From contig OX352761.1 of NCBI GenBank assembly GCA_947095585.1, positions 49,526,019-49,590,018 of the forward strand: a stretch of DNA of 64,000 nt, read 5' to 3'. A program made the translations under genes and the position numbers. Numbering within the stretch: position 1 is the first letter of the stretch; the number at the start of each line of letters is the position of its first letter. The DNA is from Nephrocerus scutellatus (lineage: Eukaryota; Arthropoda; Insecta; Diptera; Pipunculidae). The notes beneath the pieces were generated by a model. The model saw only the letters and a list, made by a program, of their open reading frames with translations, had not been told where the DNA came from and made no database searches. Positions 33,669-42,675 of the stretch are shown piece after piece.

Positions 33669-35501
33669 ACTTGACCGTCGTACCCGACGATACTATGTTA
33701 TTTCCACTAATACTTGGAAAAGACTTTTTGCGAAAATCTAATATACGTTTAACAAATAAGAAAATTTTGTACTCAAAAGAGAAGTTACTGAAAATAAAAG
33801 AAAATTTATATGATAGATTTCAAAAGAACCAGCGTTTTTGTGCTTTGAACCTTGATACCACCATTTCCATTCTGAAAAAATTTAACCTACTGTCGCCAAC
33901 GAAAGAAACAAAAGATATTAAAAAAGACGAGACTTCCGAGATGCTTTGCCCATGCGAAACTTTTACAACTTCCGAAATTCCTGAAACTTCCGAGACAAAA
34001 CCAGACGAGTATAATGATGAGTTGAATGAGATATTTAGTATTGATTGTTCTGATGGCATGTTTGAGTTTAATGTTGGACCGCAATTGAGTATATTGGAAA
34101 AACAAAAGGTGATGCAACTGGTCGAAGATGAATACTCGAGCGCCGCAATGCCCGTTGTTCCATATGAGTATGAAATGAAGATACACTTAACAACTGATAT
34201 TCCATTTTACTGCGCACCGAGACGATTGTCTTTTTACGAGAAGAGTGAAGTTTCCAAAATTATTGATGAGCTATTGAGTGATGGAATTATTAGACAAAGC
34301 AATTCACCATATGCATCAGCTATCGTGTTGGTAAAAAAGAAAAACGGTGAAAACAGGATGTGTATTGACTATCGTGGATTGAACAAAATTAGAGTCCGAG
34401 ACAATTATCCGCTGCCGCTGATCGAAGATTGTAGGGATAGAAGAATCATCTATCAAATATACATCATTTGTGAAACCAACTGGACAATACGAATATCTAA
34501 AAATGCCATCTGGTCTGAAAAATGCACCAGCTGTTTTTCAACGATTTGTGAATAATATATTTACTGATTTGATTACCGAACGCAAAATTGTTATATATAT
34601 GGATGACATTTTGATAGCGACTACTGACTATGAGACGCATAATGATATGTTGAAAATCGTTTTGCAGCGATTACATTACAGAGGATTGAAATTAAATTTG
34701 AAAAAATGCCGATTTTGTTACGATAAGATTGATTACCTCGGTTATGAGGTTGATACTCACGGGATTAGGCTGAGTGGGTCTCATGTTGAAGCAATTAAAA
34801 AATATCCAATTCCAACTAATGTTAGGGAATTACAGGCCTGTTTGGGCTTATTCTTATATTTTCGACGATTTGTACCAGCCTTTTCAAAAATTGCGTCGCC
34901 AATGCAACGACTTCTACGGAAGGATTCTGAGTTTAATTTTGATGACACTTGTTGCACTGCTTTCAATGAATTAAAAACCAAACTGATCAGTTCACCCGTT
35001 CTCCCCATATATAGTCCAACACGTGAGACCGAGTTGCATACGGACGCTAGTTCGATCGGATTTGGTGCAGCTCTTATGCAAAAGCAGGATGACGGACGAT
35101 TTCATCCTGTGGCATTTTATTCCAAAACCACAACTGAGGCCGAATCTCGTTATCACAGCTTCGAGTTGGAAACACTAGCTATAATATATGCGTTAAGGAG
35201 ATTTCGCGTATATTTGGAAGGAATACACTTCCGAATAGTGACCGACTGTAATTCATTGACGATGACGTTGGCTAAACGACAGTTTAGCGCTCGATGGGCG
35301 CTTGAGCTCGAGAACTACAACTATATTATTATTCATCGTGGAGGCAGCTCTATGACGCATGTGGATGCATTAAGCCGATGTCGTCAGGTGGCTGTAATTG
35401 ATGCTAATGATGTTGATTTTCGTTTGCAGATCACCCAAACGCGTGATCCAAGCATTGTAGCTATCAAAAAGGAACTTGAAAGTAAGAGTTCAGACGAATA
35501 G
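33632..35501 (+). pseudogene. Gypsy-2 F2 reverse transcriptase-RNase H
   Basis: Continues the protease frame (PLILGKDFLRKSN) through an acidic connector to RT: SPYASAIVLVKKKNGENR, CIDYRGLNKIRVRDNYPLP. A deletion after LIEDC removes the region with the first catalytic aspartate and shifts the frame. From 34470 the frame is open: YLKMPSGLKNAPAVFQRF, the catalytic YMDDILIA, ACLGLFLYFRRFVPAF, RNase H with LHTDASSIGFGAAL, FELETLAIIYALRRFRVYL and VTDCNSLT, ending THVDALSRC. It stops at 35501, one codon region before the integrase frame. Confidence 0.88.
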
Positions 35502-35504
35502 CAA

Positions 35505-36547
35505 TTGATTGATGGGCTGATTTACCGTACAACACCGATTGGCGATACTCTATTGTACGTACCTCGAGAAATGGAGAATCAAATTATACAATTTATTCAC
35601 AAATCAGTTGCTCATCAAGGAACAGAAAAGAGTTTTGAAAAGGCAAAAAGACACTATTGGTTTCCTGGTATGCGAGGTAAATTTGATCAGTACATCCGCA
35701 ACTGCATCCCTTGCATAATGTACGCTGCGCCAGTTCCTGTACGAGAGCGGAATCTACATCAAATCCCGAAGAAACCAATCCCATTCGATACCTTGCATGT
35801 TGACCATTTTGGTCCACTGCCGTCGGTCAATTCGAAGAGAAAACATTTAAAGGTGGTGGTGGACGCTTTCACTAAATATGTAAAATTGTATCCTATCAAA
35901 TTGTATGTATCAATACTTCAATGCATCAGTCGACGAAACAAATACCTAGCAAGTTGTTATTCGGTGTGAATCAGCGAGGAGAAGTGATCGATAAACTTCC
36001 TGAATATTTAGATGAGCGGCGGGATGTAGCTCAGCGCGATTTAGCAACCTTACGAGACGAAGCTCTGCGATCAATCGAACATTCACAGAAATACAATACT
36101 GAATATTTCCTCTCACATAGCGTTCCAGCAAATATATACTCGAAAGGCGATTACGTGGTTATTCGGAATGTCGACACTATATTGGGATCGAATAAGAAAT
36201 TCATCCCGAAATATCGTGGTCCTTATGTAGTCCATCGAGTGCTTGGGAACGATCGATATGTGATTCGTGACATTGAAAATTTCCAACTGACTCAACTACC
36301 ATATGACGGTGTCGTCGAAGCAAGTCGAATGAGAAAATGGGTAAATGGCGACAGGGGTAATTATCAGAATGAGAACAACACTTCTTCCATTTCAGATGAT
36401 GGGTCACTGGGCGAAATTGAGTGGCTTGAAGACAATATAGACGGCGTTGACGATGACGAAGAAAATTATGAGGTGGAATGGTTGAAAGAAGAAACAGAAA
36501 ACATCGATGGTCGAGGGCGACCTGAGGTCAGATTGGCCAAGTTGTAA
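35505..36547 (+). pseudogene. Gypsy-2 F2 integrase with core deletion
   Basis: The frame 35505-35969 follows the RNase H stop and carries the zinc-binding HHCC domain (HKSVAHQGTEK, NCIPCIMY) and the first catalytic aspartate (LHVDHFGPLPS). Near 35905 the core is deleted: the rest of the D,D(35)E residues is missing and the frame shifts. The second frame, 35921-36547, holds the integrase C-terminal part (QIPSKLLFGVNQRG, KGDYVVIRNVDT, YRGPYVVHRVLGNDRYVI) and an acidic tail. The stop codon lies inside the first bases of the 3' LTR. Confidence 0.85.
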
Positions 36548-37664
36548 GATTGCAAATCGTGGGTTGGCATCGCGGCGACCAAGTCTGACAATGACAGCTG
36601 CGATACTCGAGAGGGGGCTGCTATATATATATTTTTTACTAAAAAAAAAAACAACCCATAAAAATTAAAATTTTTCATCTAAATTCTCTAATCGCAGAAA
36701 TTGATATTGGAGCCCGTCGATCCTGGGCCATTTTATTTTTATTGTAGGAGAAAATCATCGAAACAGACATTTGACATCAGATGTTAAAATTGAAAATGCT
36801 CAGATCATTTTATTCTGAGCACGTAGAGCACGCTCATACTCTGAGCAAATAAGAAACACGAGCAGTTATCTTGAGAACTCTTTGACTGCTCTGAACTAAT
36901 TTATGAAAACGCGCAATGACAGAATATTGCGAAAACTTGTTGTTCTATCTGTAAGTTGATATCGACAACAAAAAAAACGACATCAATAAAAATACAATTC
37001 AGTAAATAAAAATGTAAGTTGAAGTAAGCATAAAACATGTATGTCTCGTTTCATTTGCTGGGTTCATTTGTGCGTGCGCTAAGATTTCTCTCTCTCTCTC
37101 CACCACCACCAAAACCATGCAGCGCAGCCGACTGCGCAGCACACACCGCACACAGTCCATAAAGGGCGACGAATATCTGATGCCAGTACAGATCTGAATA
37201 TAAAAATGTATAAGGGCCTTGCGGCCGAACCCGGGACCTGATCACTACCAAATTTTCGAAAAAGTATTGTTTATTGGGTATACACATGTGTGTAAAATTT
37301 GAAGAAAATCGGGTAAATTTTTTAAAATTTTTGTTTGGGAGCCCCCCGACCCTGCAGCCCGACGGGCCTTTAATAGAAAGTGTTGTCTCCGGAAATACAC
37401 ATGTGTGCAAAATTTCAATAAAATCGGGCCATGGGAAGTGGGTTAAAAATTGATCGCAAGAATCCACGACAGACGACCGACCGACGACCGACCGACGACC
37501 GACCGACGACCGACGACCCACGGGCAAGTGAAGTTAATATAGAGAATTTAAAAAAGAACAAAGAAGATTATTAGAATTACAATTGTTATTTACGACTTCC
37601 GATTAGTTTTACAAAATAAATGGTGTATTACAACAGTTGAGTTTAAAATAAATGCTAAATTACA
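36543..37664 (+). repeat. Gypsy-2 F2 3' LTR, split by an insertion
   Basis: The first part (36543-36647) matches the LTR start, tgtaagattgcaaatcgtgg. The second part (37549-37664) matches the LTR end through gctaaattaca. Between them lies about 900 bases of unrelated repeat. The outer end is followed by atat, matching the target duplication before the 5' LTR. Confidence 0.85.
36648..37548. repeat. Dispersed repeat inserted in the Gypsy-2 3' LTR, with GACC minisatellite
   Basis: Starts near aaaacaacccataaaaatt and ends after a short tandem tract of gacgaccgaccgac units (about 37468-37517). Parts recur at 62395-62750: the start, and a block around gggagccccccgaccctg. So this is a dispersed family. 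A minus-strand frame through it only translates the tandem tract. Class is unclear; no target duplication could be defined with confidence. Confidence 0.6.
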
Positions 37665-37668
37665 ATAT

Positions 37669-38143
37669 ATTTCAAGAATTTCAAAAAATGTATGTGCTCA
37701 AACGTTAAAGATGGACAATGTTATGGACATTGCAATTAAAATAGTAAATATCATTAGAAGTCGTGGGGCAATACATCGACAATTCCACGATTATTTGGAG
37801 GAATAAGACTGTTCAAAGATTTTTGGAATTAATAAATGAAATCAATGTATTTATGATAATGAATGATAAAACGGTTGAGGAATTGTCGTATCCAAAATGG
37901 TTAATTGATGATGATATATTTCTTGGTTGACATAACAGAACATTTGGATGATTTGAACTTAAAACTTGATGATTTCGTGAAACATCGTGTTTCTATTACC
38001 GACCGAAATTTACAAAACCAACTGAGAATATCAACAACAAAAATTTAAATTGGTTTTGAGGAATTACCCAGAAAAATGAAAAGTCAATTTTCACATTAAA
38101 ATTTTGCATTGAAATTATATTTTTTTAATTTCTGTATTTTACT
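37669..38143 (+). pseudogene. hAT transposase relic 1
   Basis: Short frames separated by stops read MDNVMDIAIKIVNIIRSRG, HRQFHDYLEE, then PKWLIDDDIFL and ITEHLDDLNLKL. These are the middle of hAT transposases of the ZBED/GTF2I-repeat type, where NxxRSRGLNHRQF and ITEHLNxLNxxLQ are hallmark strings. The related copies at 41456-41660 and 47806-48123 cover overlapping parts. Confidence 0.75.
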
Positions 38144-38505
38144 TTCATTAACAAGTAGTAAAAGTAAGTATAGTAATCATGAAAATTTTCGAACTCGGGA
38201 TTTTTGCAGATTTACCCATTACCGTATCTCCTGAGTCAAGAAAGCAACAAAAAAAATCTCTGTCTGTCTGTGTGTCTGTGGCTCTGTGTCCACTCTACAG
38301 CCCAGACGGCTGAATTAATTGAGACGCAAATTCATATTTAAGCTTTTTACATAAATTGGGAGGGCCCAGTTGATTTTGGCGGAAATCGGCCAAACGGAAG
38401 TGGTAGTCGTAGTAGTAAACTACTATAAGAAAATGCAAAAAAAATTACAAATTACAAAAAAAATAAAAATCAGTAAAAGAAAATCGTATGGTGGCCACAT
38501 CATAG
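38144..38505. repeat. Insert absent from the paralogous block at 48117-48124
   Basis: The block left of it (ending atttctgtatttta) and right of it (starting near aaaatacattttttt) are adjacent in the copy at 48.1 kb, so this stretch is an insertion here or a deletion there. It contains a ctgtctgtctgtgtgtctgtg run and the sequence tttggcggaaatcggcc. No coding content. Confidence 0.55.
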
Positions 38506-39239
38506 TTTTTAAAATACATTTTTTTGCGGCTCTTGTTTGTTTGGCGAATTTTGAAACCGGCTCTCTCATGTTTTTCAGTTGCCCAGCGGTCTAAAGCAGC
38601 GTTTCCCAATCTTTTTTGGTCGTGGAGCACTTTTTTCAGCTCGATAATTTTAACCACACTTTTTTTTAATAAGTTGATACCAAAATAAAATTAATTTTTC
38701 CTTAAAGCAAAAAAAAAGCAACAACAATGTTTAAAATTAAAATAAAAATGTAGTTCATAAATACATAAATATAATATTTTAGGTTGCTTATTAGAGAAGC
38801 CAGAAGGTTTGGAAACCTTCTACCAAACTCAGCAGGTGATTGTGAAACTTACTTATAATATTTCCGCTTTAAACTCTTTGATCATTGGGAAGCTGTCTAG
38901 ATTTCGATTTTTAATTGATTTTTCCCAAAAATCAATTTTTTAACGCCTTTACTTTGTCGCTGGTATCAAAAACAGTTATTGCGTTTCCCTGAAGAAAAAG
39001 ACTTTAATCATTAATTTTTTTAAATATCTGCGAAATACGCTAACTCTAAAAGCCATCGCTCATTGCACTACCTCTCACCCAAAGCAAAGTCTTCATCTAC
39101 TAAAAAACGTTCTTACTTCAGCACTCATTTCGAAGAGCCGAATCAAAGCTTTGCCCGGAGAAAGCCAAATTACTTCTGCGTGAAGTAGCAAAACATATGC
39201 CAACTACATATGTCATCGCACATCACTTTGAATAGCCTT

Positions 39240-39620
39240 GCGTTCTAAGGTCGTGATTTAATAAAGTTTATTATTTTCAAGCTTTCGTCCAGGACTTCTT
39301 TAAGGAAAAAAGGCATTTTGCTCATAGCAAGGGCATGGCGATGAAGAACATAATAACTTCTAGAACATAACTTGGCCTTTTGATTTATTCTAGCGATAGG
39401 TATTGGTAACGTGCAAAGAATGTCATTAAGACATGGCTTAATTAAATTTTCAGCGATTGTATGAGCTTCACCTGTTTGAGCAACTCGGAAGCTGACTAAG
39501 TATGATGCCATTAAAGCTTTTTCATTAACTGTGGTGTTATAATTTTTTAAGATCTTGTTACTTTCTTTCTTTTAAAGAAATCTGTGGGCTTAGACTTGCA
39601 TTCCGGGTGAAGCCACTCAA
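39240..39620 (-). pseudogene. hAT transposase remnant with internal deletion
   Basis: The open minus-strand frame 39511-39245 begins ASYLVSFRVAQTGEAHTIAE, the N-terminal part of ZBED/GTF2I-repeat type hAT transposases. It then jumps to HRHALAMSKMPFFLKEVLDE and IINFIKSRP, normally about 200 residues later, so a central deletion has occurred within a preserved frame. The zinc finger and catalytic residues are missing. The rest of the element (39620-40560) shows only faint matches. Confidence 0.75.
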
Positions 39621-40560
39621 AATGACGCCTCATTTTTTCTGGAAACATTGTACTGGTCTCGCAAAATTGAAGATTCACGTGTTTTTTTTTGTTTTTTTTT
39701 TTGCCACGTTGATCTCAATAGAACTAGTACTAGGTAAACTGTCCAACATTTCAGAAAGTTCCGAACTCGCTGTTTCTATTGCGCACTCATCCACAACAGC
39801 AATGCTAGCACAATAGTTTACCTCCTAACTGCTAATTCTTCAGGAGCTATTTTCGATGCAATATCGGAGGATTTTACTGTTCTTTTTAAGGATCCAGACT
39901 TTAACCAGCGATCCATTGTATTATTCACAATTTTAACACAACGAAGAGATGTCTTGTTTTTACGACGATTGTTTCCATACAAAAATAAGAGGTATTAAAT
40001 CGTATTCATAGATGAACTTAAAAGAAAACTAGGTATGTAACTAACTGTGCTGAACCATGAGTATTACTACGTAATGCACCGATTCTATTCGCATACAAAA
40101 TCAAATGGGTCTTAAGATCATAAGGCTGTGTTGGCGAATGTTTCTGTTTTGCAGGCAATCGACAATGCGTAGCCCTTTTCTGCATTTACTAAGAACTTCG
40201 CATCTTAAGATGTATTCACAGACAGAAGTGTCGAGAAAGGACCATTATAACGCCGTTGACAATTTGTTACGGGATATGCGGCTACAACTATGTCAGTTAC
40301 AAGAAGATACAAAATGTGTTTGCATATGTATAAACATACCCCTCTCATGTTGGGTAGCAGAACAGAGTTGCGGGTACAGCCGGGTTGTGCGACAACAACT
40401 GAAAATGGATTTCAGATAGATTCTAACCGGCAGAAGAAGAAAACACATTTGAAAAAATTGTGACGACATTCAAAGAAATTGCAGGCGCGAAAACATAAAT
40501 GATCTTGTGGATTTTACATTTTTTCCTTTCTGTCTGCGGAGCACACTTTGGGAAACTCGG
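39621..40560. other. Interior of the hAT element, no clear coding remnant
   Basis: AT-rich sequence containing a few short frames (for example 40105-40419 on the plus strand) with no family motif that I recognise. It lies wholly between the hAT ends, so I regard it as decayed transposon interior. Confidence 0.5.
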
Positions 40561-40645
40561 GTCTAAAGGATAGCCAAAATCGCCCATACACAGTTTAAGC
40601 TATTATTCTAGTTTCAATCTCGTTATATGGCAATTTACCTAAAAT

Positions 40646-41020
40646 TCAGGACGACTTGTCTCCGCTATCGTAACTTTGTTTGAGGAAAGCTCTTTCATAA
40701 CTTAGACCCCAAAAATGAGAGTCATGCGATGCGCCTCCAAATCGACCATTCACTGATCTTATGGTCATTGTGTAGTCTAATTTTAAAAAATATCGCAAAT
40801 ATTTTATATGAACTAACCACCTTTTAATGAATGCTGTTTGAGTTTTCAATTGAAAAACAGCTGATCACTAGTAGCCGGTCGTACTATTTGAATATGTGTC
40901 CCATCCACTACTCCAGGTATTCCAGGCTATTCCCAAAAATGCCTTTTTAACTTTCTTCTTTCTCCCTCCGTCATTTCAAAATTGATGTTTCGGGCACATT
41001 ACTTTTTCTATTGCACAAAA
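40646..41020 (-). pseudogene. PIF/Harbinger transposase relic 1
   Basis: The minus strand reads, from 41000 down, GIPGVVDGTHIQIVRP (DDE nuclease entry, with the catalytic-type aspartate in DGTH), then after frame changes a segment with SVNGRFGGASHDSHFW, the second conserved aspartate box of Harbinger nucleases. SYDSGDK follows. Stop codons and a missing middle show decay. A near copy lies at 48280-48660 with a few small differences. Confidence 0.75.
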
Positions 41021-41258
41021 AACATCAACCATTATTTTTGACACTGATTAGATTAAGATATTTTATTTAACATTTAAGTAATATACAATTTTGTTTAAAA
41101 CTAAACTTAACTAACTATTATTGTTGTTGTGTGGGAATTTATGACAGAAAATCAGTTGTCATTAGACAAGTTGGCAAGAGTAGCTACTGACGGCGCACCT
41201 GCATTGTAGGGAAGATAAGAAGGATTTTTCGTAAATCTTTGAGGTAAACTTTGTGGGC

Positions 41259-41333
41259 GCCATGGCTCAGTGGAAATGCGCATGGCTACTGAGCAGGAGG
41301 TTCGTGGTTCGAATCACAGTAACACCAAAAGTA
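41259..41333 (+). repeat. tRNA-like Pol III promoter unit (SINE-like fragment)
   Basis: Contains an A-box match tggctcagtgg (about 41268) and a B-box match ggttcgaatca (about 41316), about 48 bases apart, as in tRNA genes. The acceptor and T-stem pairings are poor, so it is not a convincing functional tRNA. A tRNA-derived SINE head or a decayed tRNA gene fits best. It sits about 12-20 bases upstream of an LTR-like fragment. Confidence 0.55.
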
Positions 41334-41344
41334 TTTTTCACAGT

Positions 41345-41451
41345 GTCCCACCTCTCTTGAATACCTGGCAAACGTTCCGAGAGTAATAACTTGTTATGGA
41401 ATATTATTATTATTGAAGTAAACTTTCGGAAAATGAGTTGGATATGGAAAA
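41345..41451 (+). repeat. Gypsy-1 LTR fragment (solo, partial)
   Basis: Matches, in opposite orientation, the Gypsy-1 leader/LTR regions at 1470-1570 and their copies: cacctctcttgaatacctgg, gttccgagagtaataacttg and gaaaatgagttggatatgg. It has no internal Gypsy sequence and no visible target duplication. Confidence 0.75.
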
Positions 41452-41710
41452 TTTATATGTTTTTCAAGAATTTAAAAAAATGTATGTGCTCAAACGTTAA
41501 AGATGGACAATGTTATGGACATTGCAATTAAAATAGTAAATATCACTAGAAGTCGTGGGGCAATACATCGATAATTCCAGGATTATTTGGAGGAATAGGA
41601 CTGTTTAAAGATTTTTGGAATTAATAAATTAAATCAATGTATTTATGATAATGAATGATAAATGAGTTTGAGCAGTTAGTCTCAGGCAGTCAACGAGAGC
41701 AGTTTAAATA

Positions 41711-42360
41711 ATGTCTAATTCCGATATTTTTTGTATCAGTTGTTCACAGCCTGTTCTTAATAATAAGGCTGTTGTGTGCAAGTTCTGTGGAAATAGTTTT
41801 CATAGGGTTTGTTCCGGATTAGACGATAAATCCTGCGATAGCTTAATAAATAACGGTCGCTTATTTTTTTCATGTGTCCATTGCGCCAATACGTCGTCGG
41901 TGTTCATGTCGATGCTTTCCGATATATCAAAGGAATTGGCAGACTTAAAAATAAAATTGACTTTGTTAAAAGCAAAAATGCCGATAGTGTGACTTTGTGC
42001 TCAGCGACCACTTCAGCCATGATTGCTGCTAATGTAGCGGACATAACTTCATGTCCCTCTATTGCATCAGTTGTTGTTGAGGATTGTGGTAATAACAACA
42101 ACGATATTGGTTTTTCGACTTCATCCGCTCCTCTTTCTGTGCATACTTTCGCCACAGTTATTGCCTCTTCTACCTCTCAAAATTTGATGGGCAATACTTT
42201 AAAAAATAAGAGAAGAGTTCGGACGCGGAGGAATAATACAAAAAAGCAAGTAATAACAGCTCTACCACCGTCGCTTCTGGGTCTGTTAATGCTTTATCGA
42301 TTGTTATTATCAATTCAAATAAAATTCAAGAAAACATTACGGCACTGACACCAGCATTTG
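41711..42360 (+). pseudogene. CR1-like LINE ORF1 (PHD-like finger protein), frameshifted
   Basis: Starts MSNSDIFCISCSQPV. Cysteine/histidine spacing CISC, CKFC, FHRVC, CVHC matches a PHD-like zinc finger, which is found at the start of ORF1 in CR1-group LINEs. A short amphipathic helix follows (LADLKIKLTLLKAKM). The frame shifts near 41990 and continues in the frame 41872-42348 with a Ser/Thr/Val-rich stretch and a basic tail (KNKRRVRTRRNNTKK). A gap of about 300 bases with stops separates it from ORF2. Confidence 0.7.
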
Positions 42361-42675
42361 CACTGATTTCGACAGCGTTCCTAGCCGTCGGCATATACAC
42401 CTTTCGCGTTTTAATAAAAACACTACCGAGCAAGCCGTTTTAAAGTATGCTGCCCGAAAATTAAATGTAGCAGAGAATTGCCTCTCGGTCATTAAATTAA
42501 TTAAAAGAGATGGTGATATCTCAAGTTAACATCATGTTAACTTTAAACTAGCAGTGCCCTGTACTCTTTTTAATTGTGCTATGAACTCCTCCATTTGGCC
42601 GTTGGGAATTGAAATTAAAAAATTCTCTTTTCTCCCAAAACACGAGAAAAGGGAACGTCGACAGGAGTTAACGTA

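Larger units (their letters stand above)
31970..37664 (+). mobile_element. Gypsy-2 LTR retrotransposon, copy F2 (two LTRs, defective)
   Basis: Has a 5' LTR (31970-32170), gag, pol and a 3' LTR split by a ~900-base insert. An atat target duplication flanks it (31966-31969 and 37665-37668). The right flank is a hAT transposase relic, so the element inserted into an older transposon. Internal deletions in RT and integrase make it non-autonomous. No env is present. Confidence 0.9.
38597..40560 (-). mobile_element. hAT transposon (decayed, with intact ends)
   Basis: A 1964-base element flanked by a perfect 8-base target duplication gtctaaag (38589-38596 and 40561-40568). Terminal repeats read cagcgtttcccaatctttt at the left and, complemented, ccgagtttcccaaagtgtg at the right. 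The paralogous block at about 48200-48220 has a single gtctaaag with no insert, an empty site. The transposase is reduced to fragments. Confidence 0.93.
41139..41660 (+). pseudogene. hAT transposase relic 2, split by a tRNA-like/LTR insert
   Basis: The first part (about 41139-41215) reads TENQLSLDKLARVATDGAPAL, the conserved hAT TDGAPA segment. After an insert of about 240 bases the frame-broken protein resumes at about 41460 with CAQTLKMDNVMDIAIKI and RSRGAIHR, collinear with hAT transposases and nearly identical to 37675-37868. It is cut at 41660 by the start of the CR1-like LINE, exactly where relic 1 continues (aatgataaa). Confidence 0.75.

Noticed and set aside
37051..37527. 158-codon minus-strand frame starting with Arg/Ser repeats
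   Set aside because: The start is the GACC tandem tract and the rest lies in a non-coding dispersed repeat.
41259..41333. Functional tRNA gene
   Set aside because: A and B boxes match but acceptor and T stems do not pair well.
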